Below are positions 35,207 to 47,714 of a stretch of 64,000 nt of DNA, one piece after another. The stretch's first letter is position 1. Every line of letters starts with the position of its first letter. This DNA comes from Schistosoma haematobium. Lineage: Eukaryota > Platyhelminthes > Trematoda > Strigeidida > Schistosomatidae. The notes beneath the pieces were generated by a model. That model was not told where the DNA came from, did not search any database, and saw nothing but the letters and a program-made list of their open reading frames with translations. Location of the stretch: the NCBI RefSeq assembly GCF_000699445.3, contig NC_067198.1:29577536-29641535 (forward strand). The letters are read 5' to 3'. Position numbers and translations under genes: made by a program.

Positions 35207-36450
35207 TGCTGATAGCATGAATCACATGAATATTGCTGGTAAGTTTATGGTTTCGTTTGATGTGACATCATTGTTTACAAAAATACCACTTCTTGAAACC
35301 ATAGACATAATTTGTCAACATCCCGATATCCTACCTCTACCAGCAATAGAATTCAAACGTCTATTACTCTTGTGTACAAAAGATGTTCAGTTCCAGTTCA
35401 ACAATACTATATACCGACAAACCGATGGTGTAGCAATGGGAAGTCCGTTAGGCCCCGTCCTAGCAGACATTTTCATGGCTAACCTCGAAAGAACCAAGCT
35501 CAAAGGAGCGATTGATGAAATGATGTATTATTCGAGGTATGTTGATGATACATTCATCTTATGTAATAATCAACAACATGCAACAAATCTGTTAAAGTTT
35601 TTCAATGAAGCTCATCCAAATATTCATTTCACTATGGAACATGAAAAGAAAACATGTTCCATTTCCTCGATATAGCGATAAAACGAAGAAAGGATGGCAC
35701 AGTTCAACGCTCAGTTTATAAGAAAGACACATGGAATGGTAATTATCTCAATTTCAACAGTTTTTGTCCAATCAATTATAAAAAGGCGCTTGTTAAAACA
35801 CTGTTTCATAGGACAGAAAGAATATGCACTGCAGATACAATAGAAGAGGAAATTATGAATGTTAAAAAGTGTTTAAGAAATAACGGATACCCATTGAAAT
35901 TCATTGAGAAATATGGAAAACGTGAAGATAAAACACCCAAAGAAACTACAGTAAATAAAAACCTGTTTTTATTCAACTTCAATTCAAAGGCGATAATGTC
36001 ACAGGATCGATCAATATGAGACTAAAAACTGCACTAACAAAAACATATCCTGCAGCTAAACTGATTGTCCTGTCCAAAACGACATGTTCTTTGACACAAT
36101 CAAAGGTCGACAGGTATCCCTTTCATGTTACCACCAACTGTATATACAAATTTACATGTATCTGCCAAAGCAGTTACATTGGTAGAACAGAAAGGAGAGC
36201 CTACGTCCGATTCAAAGAACATATTCCGAAGAGTTTGAGATCAAACGGACTAAAAGCATTCAGCAGCGCTGTCGCAAGACATCTCATTGACACAGGACAC
36301 GAAGTCGATATACTGAAGTCCTTCAGGGTAATCAACAAACAATCAAATTCAAACCTTTTGAAATTCGCCGAAGCAATAGCAATCAAACGTTTAAAACCAG
36401 ATCTTTGTATACAAAAAGAAACAGTAATAAATCTTTCCTTGCCCTGGTAA
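35202..36450 (+). pseudogene. Penelope-like RT/endonuclease, copy B (5'-truncated, two frameshifts)
   Basis: It starts inside the RT domain (just before MNHMNIAGKF) and contains motifs A to C, including YVDD. A missing A in the run near 35645-35649 breaks the frame between motifs C and D. A second missing A near 35959-35963 breaks it again before the endonuclease. The GIY-YIG part (YIGRT) and the stop at 36448-36450 are otherwise intact. Both lesions are single-base losses in A runs compared with copies A and C. Confidence 0.9.
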
Positions 36451-36813
36451 CATTCACCCCAACCCCGTTTATTTTATTTTTATTACGTCATTTCAACTCT
36501 TTCTGAATTTTATAATTACATCACTCATAACTGACCAATTTCAATTCATATCTCTCTTTATTAACATTAATCTATTTTCAGTTACTTCATTACATAATCG
36601 TCTAATGTGTTTTAATTCCATGATTTCTAATCACTATTTCAATTTTCTGGAACCTTCCCTCCCAAACTCTATATATTCGAAACAAAAAATTTGATGACCT
36701 CATTAACTCTAACGAAATCTTTACCACATTATGTTACATATATTCATCCTTCATCGCCCTCTGTTGTATAAGTATGTCAATATCTATAATAACGTTAAAT
36801 TTCAAATATTTTA

Positions 36814-36876
36814 GGTTGTAAGCAGCTGATGAGAACCTAACGAAATAAAATGAATTCATATTATTCTGCACCAACC
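36814..36876 (+). ncRNA. Hammerhead ribozyme in the pseudo-LTR between copies B and C
   Basis: The core CTGATGA is at 36826-36832 and GAAA at 36842-36845. Stem I: GCAG (36822-36825) with CTGC (36866-36869), extended by GGTTG (36814-36818) with CAACC (36872-36876) across an internal loop. Stem III is a long hairpin starting ATAA/TTAT and closing on the palindrome gaattc, with one A-A mismatch. The predicted cleavage triplet is ATT, between 36865 and 36866. Stem II is unusual: one G-C pair closing a 7-base loop. Penelope-like elements are known to carry hammerheads in their pseudo-LTRs. Confidence 0.75.
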
Positions 36877-39293
36877 TTTGTTCTTACTCTCTTTAAAATA
36901 ATAAAGGGAACTATGTGTATGAAATTTCTGAAAATGCGTCTCCCTGCACAGTCATTCAAGTCACTGAATCGCCTAGTGACAATACGCTGCAGAATATCGA
37001 GAGAAATTACCCGACTTAAGTTTTTTGATGAATGTCTCAAGTCATGCCGTTTCCCACGTCAATTCTTAAAATGTTTGCGCTCATGTAAACTTCCACCTTC
37101 TCTTAAAAACCTTCGACGCATCACAAAATCTCACATAGAATCTACAAAGTTACTGGTTGAACGTTTGAGAACAGAAACTAATGCCTTTGATGAATTAGTT
37201 AACGGTATGAGTATCGTATGTCGCATAAAATTTATCAATTTTATCCAAGCATTGCAAAACAAAATAAGCAAGAACTTCCTCGTAACTTTGTCCAAGTCTC
37301 TATCAAAGGAACAACTTTGTTTCGGCTTCCCAGAAAACCCTGAAAATTCCCTCTACAATCTGTCAACAGTGAAGTTAAATCAGATAGAAACAGAAGCCTT
37401 GTCTCTTGGATTTAAATTTCATATCCCCAAAACACATGCCGAAAGAATCGACACAGAAACTCAATTTGAGAATTTATTTGATCAAATTAAAGAGTTGCAC
37501 CCAGTTAGCGAAGAAAAGAAAGGCTGGTTTAAATCTAAACTAGTCGATATCGCAAACCAATACCTCGTCTCACCCACAACGCAATCTAAGCTGTTATCCA
37601 AAGAACACCTAACAGCACTACGAAATATTAAAAGAAATGATGATATAATGATATTACGGTCAGATAAAGGTTCAAGTGTTGTCCTAATGAACACAACAGA
37701 TTATGTCTCTAAGATGAACTCCATTTTGAGTGACCACACGAGATTCAAGTTGGAAAAAGTAACAAAGACTTAACTGACTCCACCGAGAAAAGAATCACGA
37801 AAGTACTCAGAGACCTACTGAAAAAGAAGATGATCGACAATTCTACTTACAATAACCTACGACCTCGTGGGTCTCGTTTGCCCCACATGTATGGTCTACC
37901 GAAAATACATAAACAAGATAATCCTCTTAGACCTATTATGTCAATGATCAATTCACCATACCACAAAGTTGCAAGATGGCTGGCAGATAAATTAGAACCA
38001 CTTCGTCAACGATTAGCTGCTTATACACTGAAGGATTCATTTGTATTTGCTGATAGCATGAATCACATGAATATTGCTGGTAAGTTTATGGTTTCGTTTG
38101 ATGTGACATCATTGTTTACAAAAATACCACTTCTTGAAACCATAGACATAATTTGTCAACATCCCGATATCCTACCTCTACCAGCAATAGAATTCAAACG
38201 TCTATTACTCTTGTGTACAAAAGATGTTCAGTTCCAGTTCAACAATACTATATACCGACAAACCGATGGTGTAGCAATGGGAAGTCCGTTAGGCCCCGTC
38301 CTAGCAGACATTTTCATGGCTAACCTCGAAAGAACCAAGCTCAAAGGAGCGATTGATGAAATGATGTATTATTCGAGGTATGTTGATGATACATTCATCT
38401 TATGTAATAATCAACAACATGCAACAAATCTGTTAAAGTTTTTCAATGAAGCTCATCCAAATATTCATTTCACTATGGAACATGAAAAAGAAAACATGTT
38501 CCATTTCCTCGATATAGCGATAAAACGAAGAAAGGATGGCACAGTTCAACGCTCAGTTTATAAGAAAGACACATGGAATGGTAATTATCTCAATTTCAAC
38601 AGTTTTTGTCCAATCAATTATAAAAAGGCGCTTGTTAAAACACTGTTTCATAGGACAGAAAGAATATGCACTGCAGATACAATAGAAGAGGAAATTATGA
38701 ATGTTAAAAAGTGTTTAAGAAATAACGGATACCCACTGAAATTCATTGAGAAATATGGAAAACGTGAAGATAAAACACCCAAAGAAACTACAGTAAATAA
38801 AAAACCTGTTTTTATTCAACTTCAATTCAAAGGCGATAATGTCACAGGATCGATCAATATGAGACTAAAAACTGCACTAACAAAAACATATCCTGCAGCT
38901 AAACTGATTGTCCTGTCCAAAACGACATGTTCTTTGACACAATCAAAGGTCGACAGGTATCCCTTTCATGTTACCACCAACTGTATATACAAATTTACAT
39001 GTATCTGCCAAAGCAGTTACATTGGTAGAACAGAAAGGAGAGCCTACGTCCGATTCAAAGAACATATTCCGAAGAGTTTGAGATCAAACGGACTAAAAGC
39101 ATTCAGCAGCGCTGTCGCAAGACATCTCATTGACACAGGACACGAAGTCGATATACTGAAGTCCTTCAGGGTAATCAACAAACAATCAAATTCAAACCTT
39201 TTGAAATTCGCCGAAGCAATAGCAATCAAACGTTTAAAACCAGATCTTTGTATACAAAAAGAAACAGTAATAAATCTTTCCTTGCCCTGGTAA
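36850..39293 (+). pseudogene. Penelope-like RT/endonuclease, copy C (full length, one frameshift)
   Basis: It contains the N-terminal region (LSLGFKFHIP and VSPTTQSKLLSKEHL landmarks), the complete RT core with YVDD, and the C-terminal GIY-YIG domain, ending in TAA at 39291-39293. A run of five A at 37754-37758, against six in copy A, shifts the frame and stops the first part at 37771-37773; the second part is open from before 37830. The first in-frame ATG (36850) lies inside the upstream hammerhead ribozyme; a more conventional start is the ATG at 36913. Apart from the single-base lesion the element looks complete and young. Confidence 0.9.
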
Positions 39294-39656
39294 CATTCAC
39301 CCCAACCCCGTTTATTTTATTTTTATTACGTCATTTCAACTCTTTCTGAATTTTATAATTACATCACTCATAACTGACCAATTTCAATTCATATCTCTCT
39401 TTATTAACATTAATCTATTTTCAGTTACTTCATTACATAATCGTCTAATGTGTTTTAATTCCATGATTTCTAATCACTATTTCAATTTTCTGGAACCTTC
39501 CCTCCCAAACTCTATATATTCGAAACAAAAAATTTGATGACCTCATTAACTCTAACGAAATCTTTACCACATTATGTTACATATATTCATCCTTCATCGC
39601 CCTCTGTTGTATAAGTATGTCAATATCTATAATAACGTTAAATTTCAAATATTTTA

Positions 39657-39719
39657 GGTTGTAAGCAGCTGATGAGAACCTAACGAAATAAAATGAATTC
39701 ATATTATTCTGCACCAACC
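39657..39719 (+). ncRNA. Hammerhead ribozyme at the 3' end of copy C
   Basis: Identical to the 36814-36876 ribozyme in core, stems and predicted ATT cleavage triplet, 2,843 bases downstream. The two sites bracket the element, so cleavage at both would release a unit-length RNA. Confidence 0.75.
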
Positions 39720-39767
39720 TTTGTTCTTACTCTCTTTAAAATAATAAAGGGAACTATGTGTATGAAA

Positions 39768-39779
39768 AATACTGTTTTA
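39768..39779. repeat. Target-site duplication, right copy
   Basis: aatactgtttta, continuing into gcatatgcttgg of the satellite unit. Confidence 0.88.
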
Positions 39780-42700
39780 GCATATGCTTGGTTGTTTGGG
39801 GTCAACTCTTAACCAACCAACCTGAGCTGTTACATTAGCTTCCCCTAGAATCGACTTCCGTAGGAACGTCGGTTCGATATAACCTATCTACCGAAAACAC
39901 CTTAGTTCTATTTATCATCCCAAGGGAAAATTATCAACTCGCTCACTATTTGACTTACAATCAATTACGACTAACGCTGTCAACGATAGTCCATGGATGT
40001 CTCTTCATTTACTAGCTTGTCATCTTATTTTGTACCATGTGATCTCTTCTGCAACTATCGCTGACGGTTTGCTGCGTGCTTTCAAGAGAAAGAGTGTGAG
40101 AATGTGGAATAAGAATATCTGAGGAAGTGCCGCGAGCGGGCTACCCAACACCATGTTGGTGAGGTACGATTTTTCCATGCTCAGACCGGCTATCAGGTGT
40201 TTACTCACCTGCCTCTTGAGTCGCCCTCAAGTAAAAAGTAAAGAAGAATCTACTTCAAAGGCAATAGTGAAAACCAATCAATTCTGAAGAACTGCTCCAC
40301 TGCCTGCATAAAAATAATAAGATACAAAATGGAAATACATAAATATAATTGATAATTGTTCGGTTCCACGTAAGTGACTGGCCTCCAGAAAGGACTGGTA
40401 TTCTGGAAGGAAATAGACATAGTGTAGCCATCTTGTGTACGAAAAGGTATGAAAACAAAAAAAATACTTTTTTGTAATGCATATATGTAAAAGTGTAAAC
40501 TTGCTAGAAGTTGGACTCATTGTCAAACCCGATCAAATCCTCCAGATTATGGGTTTCTATTGAGTCTGACGTGAGGTATGTGCCAAATATAGCAATAAAG
40601 TTAGCACGAAAAATGGTTACTATAACACGAATAACTTAAGATAATACGAAATAAACTAGTTATATACTCAACTTAGTTTACGGATAATCAGGTCTACTTT
40701 TACGATTAAGTAAAAAAAATGTTAATAACAGAAATGAGGTTAAATTTGTGTTCATAAAGGGCTCACCACTTTCGTGCCTTAAGGTAACCCTCGTGCTATT
40801 GATAGAAGAAACCAGAGAAGTAGTGAATAGGTCTTTATTTCGATCTTCGCGCAGTCACAGTGGAGCGTGGGACTACCTGTTCAGACAAACAAAGGCTCTG
40901 AACATTCAATATAAGATAATAGGAAATATAACGCTTATAAAAAATAAGGAAGTGAATGAATACTTGAACAATACTGTTTTAGCATATGCTTGGTTGTTTG
41001 GGGTCAACTCTTAACCAACCAACCTGAGCTGTTACATTAGCTTCCCCCTAGAATCGACTTCCGTAGGAACGTCGGTTCGATTAACCTATCTACCGAAAAC
41101 ACCTTAGTTCTATTTATCATCCCAAGGGAAAATTATCAACTCGCTCACTATTTGACTTACAATCAATTACGACTAACGCTGTCAACGATAGTCCATGGAT
41201 GTCTCTTCATTTACTAGCTTGTCATCTTATTTTGTACCATGTGATCTCTTCTGCAACTATCGCTGACGGTTTGCTGCGTGCTTTCAAGAGAAAGAGTGTG
41301 AGAATGTGGAATAAGAATATCTGAGGAAGTGCCGCGAGCGGGCTACCCAACACCATGTTGGTGAGGTACGATTTTTCCATGCTCAGACCGGCTATCAGGT
41401 GTTTACTCACCTGCCTCTTGAGTCGCCCTCAAGTAAAAAGTAAAGAAGAATCTACTTCAAAGGCAATAGTGAAAACCAATCAATTCTGAAGAACTGCTCC
41501 ACTGCCTGCATAAAAATAATAAGATACAAAATGGAAATACATAAATATAATTGATAATTGTTCGGTTCCACGTAAGTGACTGGCCTCCAGAAAGGACTGG
41601 TATTCTGGAAGGAAATAGACATAGTGTAGCCATCTTGTGTACGAAAAGGTATGAAAACAAAAAAAATACTTTTTTGTAATGCATATATGTAAAAGTGTAA
41701 ACTTGCTAGAAGTTGGACTCATTGTCAAACCCGATCAAATCCTCCAGATTATGGGTTTCTATTGAGTCTGACGTGAGGTATGTGCCAAATATAGCAATAA
41801 AGTTAGCACGAAAAATGGTTACTATAACACGAATAACTTAAGATAATACGAAATAAACTAGTTATATACTCAACTTAGTTTACGGATAATCAGGTCTACT
41901 TTTACGATTAAGTAAAAAAAATGTTAATAACAGAAATGAGGTTAAATTTGTGTTCATAAAGGGCTCACCACTTTCGTGCCTTAAGGTAACCCTCGTGCTA
42001 TTGATAGAAGAAACCAGAGAAGTAGTGAATAGGTCTTTATTTCGATCTTCGCGCAGTCACAGTGGAGCGTGGGACTACCTGTTCAGACAAACAAAGGCTC
42101 TGAACATTCAATATAAGATAATAGGAAATATAACGCTTATAAAAAATAAGGAAGTGAATGAATACTTGAACAATACTGTTTTAGCATATGCTTGGTTGTT
42201 TGGGGTCAACTCTTAACCAACCAACCTGAGCTGTTACATTAGCTTCCCCCTAGAATCGACTTCCGTAGGAACGTCGGTTCGATTAACCTATCTACCGAAA
42301 ACACCTTAGTTCTATTTATCATCCCAAGGGAAAATTATCAACTCGCTCACTATTTGACTTACAATCAATTACGACTAACGCTGTCAACGATAGTCCATGG
42401 ATGTCTCTTCATTTACTAGCTTGTCATCTTATTTTGTACCATGTGATCTCTTCTGCAACTATCGCTGACGGTTTGCTGCGTGCTTTCAAGAGAAAGAGTG
42501 TGAGAATGTGGAATAAGAATATCTGAGGAAGTGCCGCGAGCGGGCTACCCAACACCATGTTGGTGAGGTACGATTTTTCCACGCTCAGACCGGCTATCAG
42601 GTGTTTACTCACCTGCCTCTTGAGTCGCCCTCAAGTAAAAAGTAAAGAAGAATCTACTTCAAAGGCAATAGTGAAAACCAATCAATTCTGAAGAACTGCT

Positions 42701-45700
42701 CCACTGCCTGCATAAAAATAATAAGATACAAAATGGAAATACATAAATATAATTGATAATTGTTCGGTTCCACGTAAGTGACTGGCCTCCAGAAAGGACT
42801 GGTATTCTGGAAGGAAATAGACATAGTGTAGCCATCTTGTGTACGAAAAGGTATGAAAACAAAAAAAATACTTTTTTGTAATGCATATATGTAAAAGTGT
42901 AAACTTGCTAGAAGTTGGACTCATTGTCAAACCCGATCAAATCCTCCAGATTATGGGTTTCTATTGAGTCTGACGTGAGGTATGTGCCAAATATAGCAAT
43001 AAAGTTAGCACGAAAAATGGTTACTATAACACGAATAACTTAAGATAATACGAAATAAACTAGTTATATACTCAACTTAGTTTACGGATAATCAGGTCTA
43101 CTTTTACGATTAAGTAAAAAAAATGTTAATAACAGAAATGAGGTTAAATTTGTGTTCATAAAGGGCTCACCACTTTCGTGCCTTAAGGTAACCCTCGTGC
43201 TATTGATAGAAGAAACCAGAGAAGTAGTGAATAGGTCTTTATTTCGATCTTCGCGCAGTCACAGTGGAGCGTGGGACTACCTGTTCAGACAAACAAAGGC
43301 TCTGAACATTCAATATAAGATAATAGGAAATATAACGCTTATAAAAAATAAGGAAGTGAATGAATACTTGAACAATACTGTTTTAGCATATGCTTGGTTG
43401 TTTGGGGTCAACTCTTAACCAACCAACCTGAGCTGTTACATTAGCTTCCCCCTAGAATCGACTTCCGTAGGAACGTCGGTTCGATTAACCTATCTACCGA
43501 AAACACCTTAGTTCTATTTATCATCCCAAGGGAAAATTATCAACTCGCTCACTATTTGACTTACAATCAATTACGACTAACGCTGTCAACGATAGTCCAT
43601 GGATGTCTCTTCATTTACTAGCTTGTCATCTTATTTTGTACCATGTGATCTCTTCTGCAACTATCGCTGACGGTTTGCTGCGTGCTTTCAAGAGAAAGAG
43701 TGTGAGAATGTGGAATAAGAATATCTGAGGAAGTGCCGCGAGCGGGCTACCCAACACCATGTTGGTGAGGTACGATTTTTCCATGCTCAGACCGGCTATC
43801 AGGTGTTTACTCACCTGCCTCTTGAGTCGCCCTCAAGTAAAAAGTAAAGAAGAATCTACTTCAAAGGCAATAGTGAAAACCAATCAATTCTGAAGAACTG
43901 CTCCACTGCCTGCATAAAAATAATAAGATACAAAATGGAAATACATAAATATAATTGATAATTGTTCGGTTCCACGTAAGTGACTGGCCTCCAGAAAGGA
44001 CTGGTATTCTGGAAGGAAATAGACATAGTGTAGCCATCTTGTGTACGAAAAGGTATGAAAACAAAAAAAATACTTTTTTGTAATGCATATATGTAAAAGT
44101 GTAAACTTGCTAGAAGTTGGACTCATTGTCAAACCCGATCAAATCCTCCAGATTATGGGTTTCTATTGAGTCTGACGTGAGGTATGTGCCAAATATAGCA
44201 ATAAAGTTAGCACGAAAAATGGTTACTATAACACGAATAACTTAAGATAATACGAAATAAACTAGTTATATACTCAACTTAGTTTACGGATAATCAGGTC
44301 TACTTTTACGATTAAGTAAAAAAAATGTTAATAACAGAAATGAGGTTAAATTTGTGTTCATAAAGGGCTCACCACTTTCGTGCCTTAAGGTAACCCTCGT
44401 GCTATTGATAGAAGAAACCAGAGAAGTAGTGAATAGGTCTTTATTTCGATCTTCGCGCAGTCACAGTGGAGCGTGGGACTACCTGTTCAGACAAACAAAG
44501 GCTCTGAACATTCAATATAAGATAATAGGAAATATAACGCTTATAAAAAATAAGGAAGTGAATGAATACTTGAACAATACTGTTTTAGCATATGCTTGGT
44601 TGTTTGGGGTCAACTCTTAACCAACCAACCTGAGCTGTTACATTAGCTTCCCCCTAGAATCGACTTCCGTAGGAACGTCGGTTCGATTAACCTATCTACC
44701 GAAAACACCTTAGTTCTATTTATCATCCCAAGGGAAAATTATCAACTCGCTCACTATTTGACTTACAATCAATTACGACTAACGCTGTCAACGATAGTCC
44801 ATGGATGTCTCTTCATTTACTAGCTTGTCATCTTATTTTGTACCATGTGATCTCTTCTGCAACTATCGCTGACGGTTTGCTGCGTGCTTTCAAGAGAAAG
44901 AGTGTGAGAATGTGGAATAAGAATATCTGAGGAAGTGCCGCGAGCGGGCTACCCAACACCATGTTGGTGAGGTACGATTTTTCCATGCTCAGACCGGCTA
45001 TCAGGTGTTTACTCACCTGCCTCTTGAGTCGCCCTCAAGTAAAAAGTAAAGAAGAATCTACTTCAAAGGCAATAGTGAAAACCAATCAATTCTGAAGAAC
45101 TGCTCCACTGCCTGCATAAAAATAATAAGATACAAAATGGAAATACATAAATATAATTGATAATTGTTCGGTTCCACGTAAGTGACTGGCCTCCAGAAAG
45201 GACTGGTATTCTGGAAGGAAATAGACATAGTGTAGCCATCTTGTGTACGAAAAGGTATGAAAACAAAAAAAATACTTTTTTGTAATGCATATATGTAAAA
45301 GTGTAAACTTGCTAGAAGTTGGACTCATTGTCAAACCCGATCAAATCCTCCAGATTATGGGTTTCTATTGAGTCTGACGTGAGGTATGTGCCAAATATAG
45401 CAATAAAGTTAGCACGAAAAATGGTTACTATAACACGAATAACTTAAGATAATACGAAATAAACTAGTTATATACTCAACTTAGTTTACGGATAATCAGG
45501 TCTACTTTTACGATTAAGTAAAAAAAATGTTAATAACAGAAATGAGGTTAAATTTGTGTTCATAAAGGGCTCACCACTTTCGTGCCTTAAGGTAACCCTC
45601 GTGCTATTGATAGAAGAAACCAGAGAAGTAGTGAATAGGTCTTTATTTCGATCTTCGCGCAGTCACAGTGGAGCGTGGGACTACCTGTTCAGACAAACAA

Positions 45701-47046
45701 AGGCTCTGAACATTCAATATAAGATAATAGGAAATATAACGCTTATAAAAAATAAGGAAGTGAATGAATACTTGAACAATACTGTTTTAGCATATGCTTG
45801 GTTGTTTGGGGTCAACTCTTAACCAACCAACCTGAGCTGTTACATTAGCTTCCCCTAGAATCGACTTCCGTAGGAACGTCGGTTCGATTAACCTATCTAC
45901 CGAAAACACCTTAGTTCTATTTATCATCCCAAGGGAAAATTATCAACTCGCTCACTATTTGACTTACAATCAATTACGACTAACGCTGTCAACGATAGTC
46001 CATGGATGTCTCTTCATTTACTAGCTTGTCATCTTATTTTGTACCATGTGATCTCTTCTGCAACTATCGCTGACGGTTTGCTGCGTGCTTTCAAGAGAAA
46101 GAGTGTGAGAATGTGGAATAAGAATATCTGAGGAAGTGCCGCGAGCGGGCTACCCAACACCATGTTGGTGAGGTACGATTTTTCCATGCTCAGACCGGCT
46201 ATCAGGTGTTTACTCACCTGCCTCTTGAGTCGCCCTCAAGTAAAAAGTAAAGAAGAATCTACTTCAAAGGCAATAGTGAAAACCAATCAATTCTGAAGAA
46301 CTGCTCCACTGCCTGCATAAAAATAATAAGATACAAAATGGAAATACATAAATATAATTGATAATTGTTCGGTTCCACGTAAGTGACTGGCCTCCAGAAA
46401 GGACTGGTATTCTGGAAGGAAATAGACATAGTGTAGCCATCTTGTGTACGAAAAGGTATGAAAACAAAAAAAATACTTTTTTGTAATGCATATATGTAAA
46501 AGTGTAAACTTGCTAGAAGTTGGACTCATTGTCAAACCCGATCAAATCCTCCAGATTATGGGTTTCTATTGAGTCTGACGTGAGGTATGTGCCAAATATA
46601 GCAATAAAGTTAGCACGAAAAATGGTTACTATAACACGAATAACTTAAGATAATACGAAATAAACTAGTTATATACTCAACTTAGTTTACGGATAATCAG
46701 GTCTACTTTTACGATTAAGTAAAAAAAATGTTAATAACAGAAATGAGGTTAAATTTGTGTTCATAAAGGGCTCACCACTTTCGTGCCTTAAGGTAACCCT
46801 CGTGCTATTGATAGAAGAAACCAGAGAAGTAGTGAATAGGTCTTTATTTCGATCTTCGCGCAGTCACAGTGGAGCGTGGGACTACCTGTTCAGACAAACA
46901 AAGGCTCTGAACATTCAATATAAGATAATAGGAAATATAACGCTTATAAAAAATAAGGAAGTGAATGAATACTTGAACAATACTGTTTTAGCATATGCTT
47001 GGTTGTTTGGGGTCAACTCTTAACCAACCAACCTGAGCTGTTACAT
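39768..47046. repeat. 1,202-bp macrosatellite array, right segment (about 6.1 units)
   Basis: It resumes the interrupted unit at aatactgttttagcat and continues with the same phase to 47046, where gagctgttacat changes to non-repeat sequence. One unit is 1,201 bases (a C run of four instead of five near 45,852). The first unit after the insertion has the same C-run change plus gatataacc for gattaacc. Together the two segments hold about 19.2 units. Confidence 0.97.
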
Positions 47047-47714
47047 GACTTCAAGAATAGTTTAGCTAGGACCCGGTCATATTTCCTTAATTTAGTATGA
47101 CACCGTGGTTGATAATTATAGTACTTACTTAAGCGTATCAGCCCTCACGGATAAGCAACGAATGTTCGTCAAAAGTCCCCATTGAAATCTTTCCTCAGTG
47201 ATCCTTTCTAGTTGTTTTAAATTGTAGTATTATATTTTAAAGTTGTGTATATAAAAATTCTTCCACGTGCACACTTGTGATACAATCTTCCTAATTTTTA
47301 AGGTGTAGATTTTGTTGATCTTTTAATTACATTTGAAATGGCAAAATCTGCATTTTATCGCAGTTTTTGTTTTTCTTAAGTCTTTACTGAATTTCCATTT
47401 TTCCTGAGATTCATTTGTGTTATTTCAGTTGATATTTGATTATAGCAACAACCACATTGATTTCTTTCGCTTTTGTTTGTGTTGCTTGATTTGACAGGAG
47501 TTGCTCAGTATTTGATTGTGAATTGAATCATTCTAAAAATTGGAAGCACTCCGTATCATTATAAAAGTAAGTATTACCTATCGAACGATTTGCATGTAGT
47601 CTAATCAAAATATAGAGTAGCATTCCTGTGTCATTAATAACACATATTTGTCGCACTAGGTAATACTCTTATATCCGATATCAATTTATCTTACACAATA
47701 TTCGTCTAAGCCTA

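Larger units (their letters stand above)
33028..39767. mobile_element. Compound Penelope-like retroelement insertion (three copies)
   Basis: A 6,740-bp block interrupts one satellite unit and is flanked by the 12-bp duplication aatactgtttta. It comprises copy A (inverted, 5'-truncated, 33028-35206), copy B (direct, more strongly 5'-truncated, 35202-36927) and copy C (direct, complete at the 5' end, about 36886-39767). A and B meet tail-outward with 5-bp microhomology (gtatt, 35202-35206). B acts as the upstream pseudo-LTR of C; the B/C offset is 2,841-2,843 bases. This partial-inverted plus tandem arrangement is typical of Penelope-like elements. Confidence 0.93.

Noticed and set aside
17191..47046. 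CRISPR-like or viral interpretation of the direct repeats
   Set aside because: 1,202-bp contiguous units without spacers in an animal genome; this is a satellite, not an array of repeats and spacers.
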